Origin: an uncultured Paracoccaceae bacterium
GTDB lineage: Bacteria > Pseudomonadota > Alphaproteobacteria > Rhodobacterales > Rhodobacteraceae
Assembly (NCBI GenBank): GCA_905182105.1
Contig: CAJJAR010000037.1
Span: 1-64,000 of the forward strand
Length of the DNA stretch: 64,000 bases
Direction: 5' to 3'
In this document: positions 32,013 through 43,637 of the stretch, piece after piece
How positions within the stretch are numbered: position 1 is the stretch's first letter
Layout of the letters: the number at the start of each line of letters is the position of its first letter
The notes under the pieces: generated by a model
Seen by the model: only the letters and a program-made list of their open reading frames with translations
Databases searched by the model: none
Told to the model about the DNA's origin: nothing
Position numbers and translations under genes: made by a program

Positions 32013-33162
32013 AGATTGGGAACAAGGTGGCTTTGGCCTCTACATCCACTGGCCATTTTGCGCCGCCAAATGCCCCTATTGCGATTTCAACAGCCACGTT
32101 TCGCGTAACATCAACCATTCCGCCTGGCGCGACGGCTATCTAGCCGAACTGCGTCGCGCAGCCCGTGAAACCAAAGGCCGCGTGTTGCGCAGCGTGTTTT
32201 TCGGTGGCGGCACCCCCAGTCTAATGGATCCAGACGTTGTGGCTGATATCATGTCAGAAATCTATCGCCTCTGGCCCACCGCCAACGATCTTGAAACCAC
32301 GCTTGAGGCCAACCCCAGCTCGGTCGAGGCTGGCCGCTTTGCCGCCTTCCGTCAGGCAGGCATCAATCGTATATCCATGGGTGTTCAGGCCCTCAACGAC
32401 GAAGACCTACGTAGACTGGGCCGCATCCATACAGTGGAGGAGGCGTGCACAGCATTCGACATTGCACGCACGACCTTTGATCGCGTTAGTTTTGATTTGA
32501 TCTATGGGCGTCAGAAACAAACACTCGATGATTGGAAAACAGAGCTAAAGAAGGCTCTAAATATGGCGATTGATCACCTTTCGCTATACCAGCTCACTAT
32601 TGAACAAGGCACAGCATTCGGCGATCGTTACAACGCGGGCAAGCTGGCTGGACTCCCCAGCGACGATCTTGGCGCAGATATGTACGAAGTGACCCAGGAC
32701 ATATGTGGCGAAGCCGGCATGCCATCCTACGAGGTATCCAACCACGCCCGTGATGGGGCGCAGTCACGTCACAACCTCGTCTACTGGCGCTATGGTGACT
32801 ACGTAGGAATCGGCCCAGGTGCGCACGGTCGTTTGACCGTCGATGGGCAACGGACGGCTACGGAATGTTTCAGTAACCCAAAACGCTGGCTCGACGCCGC
32901 GTTGACTGGCGAAACGGAAAAACCCCGCGAGCCGTTGGCGCGCGAGGATCAAGCAAGTGAACTTTTATTGATGGGCCTTCGATTGAAGGAAGGCATCGAC
33001 CCGAAGCGGTTTTTTAACCTGTCAGGCCGTAACATCGATCAAGACGCCATAAATGAGCTGATTGATTTAAATCTACTTCACACCGAAAAAGACAGAATTA
33101 TCGTTTCAAATCAGGGATTTATGATATTGAACGCTGTTTTAAGACGTCTCCTAGAGGCTTAG
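32005..33162 (+). CDS. hemW: HemW-family radical SAM protein
   Basis: [30 protein letters not shown]. Confidence 0.93.
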   Translation: MAEDWEQGGFGLYIHWPFCAAKCPYCDFNSHVSRNINHSAWRDGYLAELRRAARETKGRVLRSVFFGGGTPSLMDPDVVADIMSEIYRLWPTANDLETTLEANPSSVEAGRFAAFRQAGINRISMGVQALNDEDLRRLGRIHTVEEACTAFDIARTTFDRVSFDLIYGRQKQTLDDWKTELKKALNMAIDHLSLYQLTIEQGTAFGDRYNAGKLAGLPSDDLGADMYEVTQDICGEAGMPSYEVSNHARDGAQSRHNLVYWRYGDYVGIGPGAHGRLTVDGQRTATECFSNPKRWLDAALTGETEKPREPLAREDQASELLLMGLRLKEGIDPKRFFNLSGRNIDQDAINELIDLNLLHTEKDRIIVSNQGFMILNAVLRRLLEA

Positions 33163-34052
33163 GCCCCACCTAGCCTACGACAAAGATCATCGAGATCGTC
33201 GAGAGAGCCATAATTAATGACCATCTGACCTTTCTCTGAACCTGGTTTATGGTTCAACAAAACCTTCATCTTGAGACCCGCTGATAAATCACCCTCCAGT
33301 GCTTTGGTATCGGCATCTTTGCCTGACTTGCCACCTACAACGTTTTCTCCATTCGTAGATTCTCCTTTAGATGCTGACGACTTCACAAGTGCCTCAGTCG
33401 CACGAACGCTGAGACCACCCTTGATTATAAGTTTGGCCAATTCAGATGCGTTCTCTGCTGGTACCAACGCACGAGCGTGACCAGAAGACAATTCACCAGT
33501 GCGAACAAGCTCAATTACATCATCTGGCAAGTTCAGCAAACGGAGCAAATTGGCGATGTGGCTACGGCTTTTGCCTAAAGCCTCTGCCATCTTTTCTTGC
33601 GTATGACCAAAGCGATCCATTAACTGACGATACCCAACAGCTTCTTCCATAGGGTTCAGATCAGCACGCTGAATGTTTTCAATGATCGCAACTTCTAAAA
33701 CCTCGACATCAGAAAACTGACGCACAACAACAGGCAGTTCATGCAATTTTGCCATCTGCGATGCGCGCCAGCGGCGTTCGCCCGCAACTATCTGGTAACG
33801 ACTATTGTCCAGAACCCGCACAATCAGCGGCTGGATAACACCTTTTTCTTTGATGGACGCAGCCAACTCATCCAAATCACCTTGAATAAATTGTTTGCGT
33901 GGTTGATCAGGATTAGCTTCGATTTGCTCGATTGGAACAAAGCGTTCAGCAACAGGCCCACCTTGTACTGGCGTTTCAGCCTCTGTTACGTCAGCCAACA
34001 ACGCTGAAAGCCCACGACCAAGTCCACGTTTGTTGTCTCTACCTGAAGCCAT
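33159..34052 (-). CDS. parB: Chromosome partitioning protein ParB
   Basis: GLGRGLSALLAD; IEANPDQPRKQF; YQIVAGERRWRAS; KSRSHIANLLRLL. Confidence 0.97.
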   Translation of the reverse strand: MASGRDNKRGLGRGLSALLADVTEAETPVQGGPVAERFVPIEQIEANPDQPRKQFIQGDLDELAASIKEKGVIQPLIVRVLDNSRYQIVAGERRWRASQMAKLHELPVVVRQFSDVEVLEVAIIENIQRADLNPMEEAVGYRQLMDRFGHTQEKMAEALGKSRSHIANLLRLLNLPDDVIELVRTGELSSGHARALVPAENASELAKLIIKGGLSVRATEALVKSSASKGESTNGENVVGGKSGKDADTKALEGDLSAGLKMKVLLNHKPGSEKGQMVINYGSLDDLDDLCRRLGGA

Positions 34053-34071
34053 GTTGCACCCCTATTTTAGG

Positions 34072-34878
34072 TTATAGTTTGTTCTTTTCGATCAATTCTT
34101 GAGCCAATGCACGATATGCAGATGCCCCTTTGGACGCTGAATCATATATCAAAACCGGCATGGCAAAGGATGGTGCCTCGCTCAAGCGGATGTTTCTTGG
34201 AATGACTGTTTTAAACACCAGATCACCCAAATTATCACGCGCATCTTGCTCAACCTGTTGTGAAAGGTTGTTACGCTTATCATACATCGTAAGCACAACG
34301 CCTTCGATCCTAAGACCGGTATTTCCGGTTTGTCGAACTTCGCGGATCGTCAACATCAATTGAGACAACCCTTCAAGTGCAAAGAATTCGCTTTGAAGCG
34401 GCACCAATACTGTGTGTGCCGCAATCATAGCATTTACAGTCAAAAGGCTCAAAGATGGTGGGCAATCGATAAGAATGAAGTCAAATTCAAACTCATCAAT
34501 TTTCGGTTGGCGCAATGCGTCGTGTAACAAAAAGCTGCGCTTTTCGTTCGAAACCAGTTCAAGATCAGCCGAGCTCAGATCAACAGTTGCTGGAATGATC
34601 GCCAAATCTTCGATTGCAGTCGCCTGTATAACATCCTTTAGGTCGATATCTTCGAGTAAAAGCTCGTAAGTCGTAAACTCACGATCACTTTGTTCAACCC
34701 CCAAACCCGTTGACGCATTTCCTTGCGGATCCAAATCAACCACCAAAACACGATATCCTACTTCAGCCAGCGCAGCGGAGAGGTTAATTGTTGTCGTAGT
34801 CTTACCAACGCCCCCTTTTTGGTTCGCCACGGCAATAATTTTAGGACCATCTCGGCGCGTTAGATTAGACACGGGCAA
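34072..34878 (-). CDS. parA: Chromosome partitioning ATPase ParA
   Basis: IIAVANQKGGVGKTTTTINLSAAL; FILIDCPPSLSLLTVNAM. Confidence 0.97.
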   Translation of the reverse strand: MPVSNLTRRDGPKIIAVANQKGGVGKTTTTINLSAALAEVGYRVLVVDLDPQGNASTGLGVEQSDREFTTYELLLEDIDLKDVIQATAIEDLAIIPATVDLSSADLELVSNEKRSFLLHDALRQPKIDEFEFDFILIDCPPSLSLLTVNAMIAAHTVLVPLQSEFFALEGLSQLMLTIREVRQTGNTGLRIEGVVLTMYDKRNNLSQQVEQDARDNLGDLVFKTVIPRNIRLSEAPSFAMPVLIYDSASKGASAYRALAQELIEKNKL

Positions 34879-35479
34879 AATCCTTAATCTTTAAGATAGC
34901 TGCGTCATTATTAGTCTTACTTGTAATTTCCTCGTATTCAAATGACCAGTTTTCTTGTGCCTGTAAAATCTCTTTTTCCCAAGTCTCGCCTTTTGGAAGT
35001 ATCGCAACGCCATTTTTCGCGGAATGGCGCTCCACAAATTCTAGCAGACCGTTCAAATCCGTTAGCGCACGTGCTGAAATTACACTTGCCCCAATGGGGT
35101 CAAGTACTTCGATACGTTCAGCATGGACTTTCACATTTAAACCGATCTCACGAACAGCATTACGAAGGAACGCGCATTTGCGTTGATCACTTTCGACAAG
35201 ATAAAATTGCATATCTGGTCGAAGTTCTTTGGCAAAAATGGCTAGAACAATACCTGGCAAGCCACCACCGCTACCAAAATCAGCCCAAACTGAGCCCTCA
35301 ACAGCAATGTCAAAGATCTGAGCAGAATCCCAAATATGACGATCCCAGATTTCTGGCAGACTGGATTTTGAAACCAAATTAATCTTTGGATTCCACTTTT
35401 CTATCAAGGCAACGTAGGCTTCCAAGCGTTCAAATGTTTCACGTGAAACATCCGTCTTTAGCCAGCTTGGACTGTTCAT
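34865..35479 (-). CDS. rsmG: 16S rRNA (guanine-527-N7)-methyltransferase
   Basis: [44 protein letters not shown]. Confidence 0.96.
   Translation of the reverse strand: MNSPSWLKTDVSRETFERLEAYVALIEKWNPKINLVSKSSLPEIWDRHIWDSAQIFDIAVEGSVWADFGSGGGLPGIVLAIFAKELRPDMQFYLVESDQRKCAFLRNAVREIGLNVKVHAERIEVLDPIGASVISARALTDLNGLLEFVERHSAKNGVAILPKGETWEKEILQAQENWSFEYEEITSKTNNDAAILKIKDFARV
35435..35450. promoter_or_regulatory. parS centromere-like site TGTTTCACGTGAAACA
   Basis: Perfect 16-bp palindrome matching the canonical parS consensus, inside rsmG (encodes VSRET). Confidence 0.93.
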
Positions 35480-37344
35480 GCAGATTTCTTTTCAAATTGT
35501 CTAATTTTTGCCAATAACAAAGCCAACGCTGCCGGCGTCATACCATCAATACGCCCTGCCTGGGCCAATGTAGATGGACGAACCAACAATAACTTCGCCT
35601 TTAATTCGTTAGAAAGCCCATCAATAGGCTGATAATCAAACATTGTGGGGATTTTGTGCGCTTCATCCTTCGCAATCCGATCAATGTCACGCTGCTGTCG
35701 TGATAGGAAGCTTGCGTACGTCGCTTCTCGCTCTAGCTGTTTCTGCGTTTCTACATCCAGCTCAGCCAGCTTTGGCATCAATGGTAACAAATTTTCAAAC
35801 TTTACGCTTGGAAATGCCAGGATTTGATAGGCCGTGCGCCGCGAGCCGTCTTGGCTAACCTGAATGCCTGCGGTCTGCGCCTCTTTCGGAGTGAAGGTTT
35901 TAGCTTGAATCGTCTCGTATCCCTTAGCCAACCTCTCCATCTTAGCATCAAAGACATTGATGCGCTCACTTGAAGCTGCACCCAACTCTTTAGCCAGTGG
36001 AGTCAAGCGCTGATCAGCATTGTCTGCTCGAAGGGATAGACGGAACTCCGCACGAGATGTAAACATCCGATATGGCTCTGTCACACCCCGAGTTGTCAGA
36101 TCGTCAATCATGACACCAATGTAGCTTTCGCTGCGACTAAAGTGGACAGGATCACGCCCAAGCGCTGAGAGCGCTGCGTTGAAGCCGGCAACCATACCTT
36201 GCGCCGCCGCTTCCTCATATCCTGTAGTTCCGTTGATCTGACCCGCAAGATATAGACCACCAACGGTTGGTAGAGCGAGAGTATCATCAAGAACACGAGG
36301 GTCGATATAGTCGTACTCGATTGCATATCCAGGTTGTAGAATTTTCACATCCTCCAAACCATAGATCGATTTCACATAATCTTCTTGAACAGATTCAGGC
36401 AGGGATGTCGAAATTCCATTAGGATAAACTGTATGATCGTCCAAGCCCTCTGGCTCTAGAAAAACCAAATGGCTGTCCTTTTCGCCAAAGCGAACAATCT
36501 TATCTTCGATAGATGGGCAATACCGCGGCCCTACGCCATCAATGTGACCGCCATACATAGCAGATTTTTTAAGGTTTTCGCGGATAATGTCGTGTGTTTT
36601 TTCATTCGTATAAGTCATCCCACACGAAATTTGGCGGGCGGATACTTTATTCGACAGGAATGAGAACAAGGCAGGTTCATCGTCCCCCGCCTGCGATTCA
36701 AGTAAATCCCATTTGATTGTACGTCCGTCAAGACGCGGTGGCGTGCCTGTTTTCAATCGACCAAGTGGCAATTCAAAAGAATCGATTCGCTCTGCCAACT
36801 TGACCGAAGCCTTATCACCCATGCGTCCACCAGAATATGAGACATCACCGATATGAATGACACCACGAAGGAAGGTACCCGTTGTGAGAATAACGCGCTT
36901 TGCCTTGATTTCGGATCCATCAGCCAGCTGAACCCCAATGACGGTGTCGCCCGACATCAAAAAATCAACAACCTCTCCAATGACAATTGACAGGTTTTCA
37001 CGATTTTCAGTTTCAGCAAGCATCGACTGCTGATAAATTTTACGATCTGCTTGGGTTCGAGGCCCCTGCACTGCCGGTCCCTTTTTTCGATTTAGCAGAC
37101 GAAATTGAATCCCAGCAAGATCAGAAACACGACCCATGACACCATCAAGGGCATCAATTTCACGTACCAGGTGACCTTTCCCAAGACCACCAATGGCAGG
37201 ATTACAAGACATCACCCCAATACTGTCTCGCGTCATAGTTACCAAAGCGGTCGTCGCTCCAAGGCGTGCAGACGCATGTGCTGCTTCTGATCCGGCGTGA
37301 CCGCCACCAATAACGAGTACATCAAAATGTTTCACGTGAAACAC
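35476..37344 (-). CDS. mnmG: tRNA uridine-5-carboxymethylaminomethyl synthesis enzyme MnmG (GidA)
   Basis: [26 protein letters not shown] start 37344 lies 4 nt after the mnmE stop. Confidence 0.95.
   Translation of the reverse strand: MFHVKHFDVLVIGGGHAGSEAAHASARLGATTALVTMTRDSIGVMSCNPAIGGLGKGHLVREIDALDGVMGRVSDLAGIQFRLLNRKKGPAVQGPRTQADRKIYQQSMLAETENRENLSIVIGEVVDFLMSGDTVIGVQLADGSEIKAKRVILTTGTFLRGVIHIGDVSYSGGRMGDKASVKLAERIDSFELPLGRLKTGTPPRLDGRTIKWDLLESQAGDDEPALFSFLSNKVSARQISCGMTYTNEKTHDIIRENLKKSAMYGGHIDGVGPRYCPSIEDKIVRFGEKDSHLVFLEPEGLDDHTVYPNGISTSLPESVQEDYVKSIYGLEDVKILQPGYAIEYDYIDPRVLDDTLALPTVGGLYLAGQINGTTGYEEAAAQGMVAGFNAALSALGRDPVHFSRSESYIGVMIDDLTTRGVTEPYRMFTSRAEFRLSLRADNADQRLTPLAKELGAASSERINVFDAKMERLAKGYETIQAKTFTPKEAQTAGIQVSQDGSRRTAYQILAFPSVKFENLLPLMPKLAELDVETQKQLEREATYASFLSRQQRDIDRIAKDEAHKIPTMFDYQPIDGLSNELKAKLLLVRPSTLAQAGRIDGMTPAALALLLAKIRQFEKKSA
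37328..37343. promoter_or_regulatory. parS centromere-like site TGTTTCACGTGAAACA
   Basis: Perfect 16-bp palindrome at the very start of mnmG (encodes FHVKH). Confidence 0.93.
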
Positions 37345-37348
37345 TCCA

Positions 37349-38626
37349 TCACTTGCCCAGACAAAAGCTGGAGAAAATTTCATCTAGCAGGTTTTCAACG
37401 TCAATTCGACCCACCAAAGCCTCGAGCGAACGGACCGCTGTACGCAATTCTTCCGCAGCTATATCATAATGTTCAGGACCCAGATCAACGAGAGGTAACA
37501 CCAGATCAAGTGCAGTCAATGTTGATTGCATCGCAATTCGGTGACGTTCGTGCGTTGCAAGTCCAGCATGAGATGAACGTTGTTCTAAGGTTTGGTAAAT
37601 TTTGTCCAACAACTCAGAAACACCCTCCCCAGTTACTCCCGAAATGCCTGACCCAGAAATGTCAGCTTTTGGGGTAACGCGAATATCATCAGGTTGCTGG
37701 GCAAGCGGTAATACTTCATTATCATCAGCTAAGAATATACGAAGGTCCGCATCCCCTGCCCGCCCCAAAGCACGATTGATACCGATCACTTCAACTGCGT
37801 CTTGGCCATCGCGCAAACCTGCGGTGTCCAAAATAGTAACTGGTAAACCTTTCAAGTCCATACGAACTTCGATCACGTCTCGCGTTGTGCCAGCGATTTC
37901 AGACGTAATTGCAGCGTCACGACCAGCCATTGCATTCAGCAATGTTGATTTTCCAGCATTTGGTGCACCCACAATTGCAACTTCAAAACCAACGCGAATA
38001 CGTTCAGCAACTTTACTGCCCGCAATTTCTTTAATTAGGTCAGTTTTCACACCTGTTAATAATTCACGGACCTCAGGAGTCACATCAACGGGAACGTCCT
38101 CATCCACAAAGTCAATCGTGGCCTCAATAAGTGCAGCCGCGCGGATAAGCGATGAACGCCACTGCTCAACCAACGCTCCTAAGTGGCCAGTCACAACCCG
38201 CAAGGCTTGTTTGCGTTGCGCCTCAGTTTCAGATTCAATTAGATCAGCCAGGCCCTCAACTTGGGCCAGATCCATTCGACCATTTTCTAGTGCGCGACGC
38301 GTGAATTCTCCTGGATCAGCCAAACGCGCCAGTCCACTGTCACCCAAAACGCGTAGAACAGATTGGACTACAGCAATACTACCGTGCAGGTGCAGCTCGA
38401 CAACATCCTCACCCGTGAAACTACGTGGACCATCAAAACAAAGAACAAGCGCATGATCCAGCGGTTCACCAGCATCATCAATAAGGATACGAAGCCCTGC
38501 AACACGGTCATTAGGCAGATTAGAGGCAAATTTGGCCACAACTCCCTTAGCATCCGGCCCAGAAAGGCGGATGACGGAAACCCCAGCGCGACCTTGAGCG
38601 CTGGCAAGGGCAAAAATCGTATTCAT
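37349..38626 (-). CDS. mnmE: tRNA modification GTPase MnmE (TrmE)
   Basis: [54 protein letters not shown]-terminal CLGK. Confidence 0.97.
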   Translation of the reverse strand: MNTIFALASAQGRAGVSVIRLSGPDAKGVVAKFASNLPNDRVAGLRILIDDAGEPLDHALVLCFDGPRSFTGEDVVELHLHGSIAVVQSVLRVLGDSGLARLADPGEFTRRALENGRMDLAQVEGLADLIESETEAQRKQALRVVTGHLGALVEQWRSSLIRAAALIEATIDFVDEDVPVDVTPEVRELLTGVKTDLIKEIAGSKVAERIRVGFEVAIVGAPNAGKSTLLNAMAGRDAAITSEIAGTTRDVIEVRMDLKGLPVTILDTAGLRDGQDAVEVIGINRALGRAGDADLRIFLADDNEVLPLAQQPDDIRVTPKADISGSGISGVTGEGVSELLDKIYQTLEQRSSHAGLATHERHRIAMQSTLTALDLVLPLVDLGPEHYDIAAEELRTAVRSLEALVGRIDVENLLDEIFSSFCLGK

Positions 38627-38656
38627 CTATCTAACCCATTGTTAATGAACAATAAG

Positions 38657-39949
38657 TTACGTGTTCATTGAATCAAAGAAGTCTGCGTTGGATTTTGTTT
38701 GTTTCAGTTTCGAAATTAGGAACTCAACAGCATCTGTTGTACCCATTGGGTTCAGGATGCGGCGCAGAACGAATGTTTTCTGTAGATCGATTTTATCAAC
38801 CAACAGCTCTTCCTTACGTGTACCTGATTTTTGGATGTCGATCGCTGGGAACACTCGTTTATCAGAGATCTTTCGATCCAAGACAATTTCAGAGTTACCA
38901 GTCCCTTTGAATTCTTCAAAGATAACCTCGTCCATTCGACTACCTGTATCGATCAAAGCAGTTGCAATAATGGTAAGCGATCCACCCTCTTCGATGTTAC
39001 GTGCCGCACCAAAGAAGCGTTTTGGACGTTGAAGCGCATTTGCGTCCACACCACCGGTCAAAACTTTACCAGATGATGGAACCACAGTATTAAACGCACG
39101 ACCTAAACGCGTAATAGAATCGAGCAAGATGACGACATCACGCTTGTGCTCCACCAGACGTTTGGCTTTTTCAATGACCATTTCGGATACGGCTACGTGA
39201 CGCGTTGCTGGTTCATCAAAGGTCGAGGACACAACCTCGCCTTTTACGGACCGCTGCATGTCTGTAACTTCCTCTGGGCGCTCATCTATCAGCAAAACGA
39301 TCAGATAGCACTCAGGGTGGTTCTTTTCGATGCTGTTGGCGATATTCTGTAGCAAAACAGTTTTACCAGTACGCGGCGGTGCCACAATTAGGGAACGCTG
39401 GCCTTTGCCAATAGGGGAAACCAAATCGATGATACGCGCAGAGCGATCTTTAACTGTTGGATCTTCAACTTCCATTTTGAGGCGCTCGTCAGGGTAGAGA
39501 GGCGTCAAATTATCGAATGCGATCTTATGCTTAGCCTTCTCAGGAGCTTCGAAGTTGATCTTACGTGTTTCCGTCAAAGCAAAATAACGTTCTGCTTCTT
39601 CAGGGGCTTTAATCAAACCGTGAATTGTATCGCCCGTGCGCAAGGAATGTTGGCGAATCATATCAGGTGATACATAGATGTCATCTGGGCCAGCCAAATA
39701 GTTAGCTTCAGGCGAGCGCAAGAAACCAAATCCGTCTTGCAGAACTTCTAAAACACCGTCACCAGAAATTTCCCAACCTTCATCTGCACGTTCGCGCAGA
39801 ATTTGGAACATCATCTCACCTTTGCGCATCGTAGATGCGTTTTCGATCTCAAGCTCTTCAGCCATAGACAAAAGGTCTTTTGGCGTTTGGCGTTTCAGAT
39901 CAGCAAGGTCTAGAGTTTCTTGTTGAGCGTCAAAGGTCGTATCAGTCAT
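38657..39949 (-). CDS. rho: Transcription termination factor Rho
   Basis: [49 protein letters not shown]. Confidence 0.97.
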   Translation of the reverse strand: MTDTTFDAQQETLDLADLKRQTPKDLLSMAEELEIENASTMRKGEMMFQILRERADEGWEISGDGVLEVLQDGFGFLRSPEANYLAGPDDIYVSPDMIRQHSLRTGDTIHGLIKAPEEAERYFALTETRKINFEAPEKAKHKIAFDNLTPLYPDERLKMEVEDPTVKDRSARIIDLVSPIGKGQRSLIVAPPRTGKTVLLQNIANSIEKNHPECYLIVLLIDERPEEVTDMQRSVKGEVVSSTFDEPATRHVAVSEMVIEKAKRLVEHKRDVVILLDSITRLGRAFNTVVPSSGKVLTGGVDANALQRPKRFFGAARNIEEGGSLTIIATALIDTGSRMDEVIFEEFKGTGNSEIVLDRKISDKRVFPAIDIQKSGTRKEELLVDKIDLQKTFVLRRILNPMGTTDAVEFLISKLKQTKSNADFFDSMNT

Positions 39950-40085
39950 GGGTATATCCAACCAAATCGTATGAGAGCATACGTTGGCGTTGAGTAAAAA
40001 AATGTTGGTTTTACACGATCCCCGAATGGGGCGTTGTAGACCATCTATGATTTTTAAGGGTTCGAGTCAATCAGCCGCGGTTTTC

Positions 40086-40547
40086 TCAGAACTTAACAAC
40101 TACGGAAATTACAATTACGATCATCAATACTGTTGGTACTTCGTTCATGATCCGGTAGCGCCGCCCACTTAATACGCCATCGCCTGCTACAAAATTCTTT
40201 TGCTGCTGTCCCAACCAATAGTGGAATAATGACATTGAGATTACGCAAGCTGCTTTTACCCAGGGCCAATATTCAGACCAATCAACAATGCCGGGTGTGA
40301 AAACAAGTAAAAGCCCAAAGATCCATGTGCTGGTCATCGCAGGTGTCATGATCACTTTAAATAATTTGCTTTCCATCATGCAAAACAGGTCATGGGTTTC
40401 GCCACTGAGTTCTACTTTCTCAGAATGATGAACAAACAATCGTGGCAAATAGAAAATACCAGCCATCCATGAAATGATGGAAATAATATGGATCGATAAA
40501 ATCCATGGATAGGCTTGGGCAAAAACGTCCGTCATATCACTCTCCAT
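40086..40547 (-). CDS. hemJ: HemJ-type protoporphyrinogen oxidase (UPF0093)
   Basis: YPWILSIHIISIISWMAGIFYLPRLFVHH; C-terminal RRYRIMNEVPTVLMIVIV. Confidence 0.88.
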   Translation of the reverse strand: MESDMTDVFAQAYPWILSIHIISIISWMAGIFYLPRLFVHHSEKVELSGETHDLFCMMESKLFKVIMTPAMTSTWIFGLLLVFTPGIVDWSEYWPWVKAACVISMSLFHYWLGQQQKNFVAGDGVLSGRRYRIMNEVPTVLMIVIVISVVVKF

Positions 40548-40933
40548 CATAGCCTTACTTAATATAATATATATATAAAGAGAAAGATGATGATTTAGTA
40601 GGGAAGCCATTTTCTGTGGATTAATTAGTTATCCCCATTTTTATACATGAGGGATAGAAATTAATCATATTTTGTGGATGGACTGGTTGACTATAAAATG
40701 AACCCTTAAAATTAAGACTTTTTCTTCTCAGATTAAACTATTTTATCATTAAAACCTGTGGATATTGTTTGGATAACTTTTTCATCAACAGAAAGATGTT
40801 ATTCATATCCCAAGGGGATGAAATGAGTGAAAACGAGGTGAGAAAGATATGTTATCCCCTCTTGCGCAGTTACTCCCCATTATTCAGAAGACTTCATGAA
40901 TAAACTCTTAACTTAAGACATAGGTTATCCACA
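40548..40933. other. Putative chromosomal replication origin (oriC): AT-rich region with DnaA-box-like repeats
   Basis: Perfect TTATCCACA at 40925-40933; one-mismatch boxes at 40615, 40629, 40757, 40768; AT tract at 40560-40577; flanked by hemJ/rho and maf/aroE/coaE/dnaQ; coding strand switches here. Confidence 0.85.
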
Positions 40934-41532
40934 TGGTTATGCCCGTTATCCTCGCTTCTGGTTCTGAGATCCGTGCCCAAATGCTGCGTCAGGCGGGTGT
41001 GGATTTTGATGTTCAAGTCGCTCGTGTGGATGAGCAAATGATAAGAGAAGCTCTTGTTGCTGATGGTGCCCTGCCCCGTGATATTGCTGACGCATTAGCA
41101 GAATCCAAGGCGCGCAAGGTCGCCCAAAAGAACTATGATGCGTTTGTTATCGGTTGTGATCAGGTGTTGGAATTCAACGGAAACCTATTGTCCAAACCCA
41201 AAAGTCCTGACGAAGCGATCGATCAGATCATCGCAATGCGCGGAGAGCGCCATACATTACTATCCGCCGCAGTCATCTATAATGAGGGAAAACCGATCTG
41301 GCGCCACGTTGGACAAGTTCGCCTGAGAATGCGGGATGCAACGGACGCCTATATATCGGGCTATGTTGAGCGAAATTGGGATAGCATCCAGAACAGTGTT
41401 GGTGGATATAAATTAGAAGAAGAAGGTGTGCGGTTGTTTCACAGCGTTGAAGGGGATTACTTTAACGTGCTTGGTATGCCACTTTTGCCACTTCTAGCAT
41501 TTTTAACCCTTCGTGGAGTGATTGAACAATGA
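40933..41532 (+). CDS. maf: Maf-family nucleotide pyrophosphatase
   Basis: VILASGSEIRAQMLRQAGVDFDV; SVGGYKLEEEGVRLF. Confidence 0.93.
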   Translation: MVMPVILASGSEIRAQMLRQAGVDFDVQVARVDEQMIREALVADGALPRDIADALAESKARKVAQKNYDAFVIGCDQVLEFNGNLLSKPKSPDEAIDQIIAMRGERHTLLSAAVIYNEGKPIWRHVGQVRLRMRDATDAYISGYVERNWDSIQNSVGGYKLEEEGVRLFHSVEGDYFNVLGMPLLPLLAFLTLRGVIEQ

Positions 41533-42362
41533 GCCTACCTAAAATTCCACTGGCTGGCGTCATTGGATCACCTATTGCGCATTCAAAATCGCCACAGCTT
41601 CATCGCCACTGGCTAAAGACCTATGGCTTACAGGGGTTCTACATTCCGATGAATGTATCTCCAGTGAACTTGCGTGAAGTTCTGATGAGCCTGCCTAAGA
41701 TGGGGTTTGTTGGCGTTAATATAACGATCCCTCATAAAGAAATTGTTTTGCAGATTGCTGATTTGGTTACCGATCGCGCAACACTTATAGGCGCAGCGAA
41801 CACTCTGATTTTCCGTAAAGACGGTAAAATCCACGCGGACAATACCGATGGCTATGGTTTTCTTGAAAACCTCAAAGCGGGCGCTCCAACTTGGAATCCA
41901 AAATCTGGCCCAGCTGTTGTGTTAGGCGCTGGCGGCGCATCGAGGGCTGTAGTGGCCTCGCTACTGGATGCTGGTGTCCCTGAAATTCTAATTTCAAACC
42001 GTACGCGTATTCGGGCGGAAATATTGGCGGAAGACTTTGGGAAACGGTTGCAGGTTGTTGATTGGGTTCAAGTAGGAAACGTTTTGGAAGAGGCAACTCT
42101 AACCGTAAACACCACATCCTTGGGTATGGTTGGTCATCCAGAACTGCGCGTACCACTTGATGGTTTACGCAAAGGATCAATTGTCACCGATTTGGTCTAT
42201 ACACCATTACAGACCAGTTTTCTGCGTGAGGCAGAAGCACAAGGATGTATTACCGTCGATGGTTTGGGAATGTTGCTGCATCAAGCGGCCCCTGGGTTTG
42301 AGCGTTGGTTTGGTCATCGCCCCGAAGTTGATAGCGCAACACGTGTTGCGGCGCTTCGGTGA
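41529..42362 (+). CDS. aroE: Shikimate dehydrogenase
   Basis: GVIGSPIAHSKSPQLHRHWL; GAANTLIF; NTDGYGFLENL. Confidence 0.95.
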   Translation: MSLPKIPLAGVIGSPIAHSKSPQLHRHWLKTYGLQGFYIPMNVSPVNLREVLMSLPKMGFVGVNITIPHKEIVLQIADLVTDRATLIGAANTLIFRKDGKIHADNTDGYGFLENLKAGAPTWNPKSGPAVVLGAGGASRAVVASLLDAGVPEILISNRTRIRAEILAEDFGKRLQVVDWVQVGNVLEEATLTVNTTSLGMVGHPELRVPLDGLRKGSIVTDLVYTPLQTSFLREAEAQGCITVDGLGMLLHQAAPGFERWFGHRPEVDSATRVAALR

Positions 42363-42952
42363 CGTTTAAATTGGGCCTTACAGGCTCCATCGGAATGGGT
42401 AAATCTACCACTGCTTCGATATTCAGTGAATTTGACTGTGACGTTTGGGATGCGGATGCGGCTGTGCATCGCCTTTACGCTAAGGATGGCGCTGCTGTGC
42501 TGCCAATGTCTGAAAAACTTCCACAGGTGATAGTGGAAGGTGCCGTTTCACGCGAGCAACTTCGCACACTTATAGCTACTGATCCGTCGGCACTAAAAAC
42601 CATCGAGAAAATTGTGCATCCGTTGCTGGTTCAAGACCGCGCAAATTTTGTTGGAAGCTCTCAAAGCGATATCTTGGTGTTTGATATTCCGTTGCTGTTT
42701 GAAACAGGTGGTGACGCCAACATGGATGGTGTTGCCTGCGTTTGGACAACGGTCGAAGTTCAGCAACAACGCGTCATAGAGCGTGGCACAATGAGTATGG
42801 AGCAATTCGAAGTGATCCGTGCCAAACAACTGCCTGCAGATGAAAAACGGGACAGGTCGGATTTCGTTATCATTACAGATACGATTGAACATGCCCGTGT
42901 ACAGGTGCAAAATGTACTAGCCCAAATTCGTCAAAGGATGACCGATGCGTGA
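42359..42952 (+). CDS. coaE: Dephospho-CoA kinase
   Basis: LGLTGSIGMGKSTTASIFSEFDCDVWDADAAVHRLY. Confidence 0.95.
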   Translation: MTFKLGLTGSIGMGKSTTASIFSEFDCDVWDADAAVHRLYAKDGAAVLPMSEKLPQVIVEGAVSREQLRTLIATDPSALKTIEKIVHPLLVQDRANFVGSSQSDILVFDIPLLFETGGDANMDGVACVWTTVEVQQQRVIERGTMSMEQFEVIRAKQLPADEKRDRSDFVIITDTIEHARVQVQNVLAQIRQRMTDA

Positions 42953-43634
42953 GATCGTACTTGATACTGAAACTACAGGATTTGACCCATTCAATGGTGA
43001 CCGCATTGTAGAAATTGGTGCGCTTGAATTGGAAGGTCACGTGCCGACTGGTGTTCAGTTTCATGAATACATCAACCCTGAACGTGGAATGCCAAATGAA
43101 GCATTTCAGGTTCACGGCTTGGGCGATGATTTCTTGCGTGACAAACCAAAGTTCGCGCAAGTGGGCCAGAAGTTTCTTGATTTCATTCAGGACTCAACTC
43201 TGATTATTCACAATGCCGCGTTTGATATGAAGTTCTTGAACGCTGAATTAAAAAAGATAGGGCTGCCCGAAATCCCAATGAACCGCGCGCTTGATACTTT
43301 GCCAATGGCACGCAAGAAGTTTCCAGGTTCACCGGCATCTTTGGATGCTTTGTGCCGACGTTATGGGATTACGAACTTTGAACGGGATTTGCACGGCGCC
43401 TTGTTGGACAGTGAAATTCTTGCTGAGGTGTATTTAGAATTGATTGGTGGACGGCAGCCTGATTTTGGGCTGGCTACAACATCATCTTCTAAGGGGGGGG
43501 CGGATGGTGGGGAATGGAAACCTCAACCGCGTCCAAACCCACTACCATCAAGATTGTCTGAGGCAGAGGCCGAAACCCACAAAGCCTATGTAGCCAAAGA
43601 GCTGGGCGATGCCGCTCTTTGGCTAAAGCCTTAA
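42945..43634 (+). CDS. dnaQ: DNA polymerase III subunit epsilon
   Basis: REIVLDTETTGFDPFNGDRIVEIGALEL; DALCRRYGI. Confidence 0.96.
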   Translation: MREIVLDTETTGFDPFNGDRIVEIGALELEGHVPTGVQFHEYINPERGMPNEAFQVHGLGDDFLRDKPKFAQVGQKFLDFIQDSTLIIHNAAFDMKFLNAELKKIGLPEIPMNRALDTLPMARKKFPGSPASLDALCRRYGITNFERDLHGALLDSEILAEVYLELIGGRQPDFGLATTSSSKGGADGGEWKPQPRPNPLPSRLSEAEAETHKAYVAKELGDAALWLKP

Positions 43635-43637
43635 GTT

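Noticed and set aside
37602-38456. 284-aa + strand ORF antisense to mnmE
   Set aside because: Low-complexity Ser/Thr/Arg-rich translation expected from the complement of a coding gene
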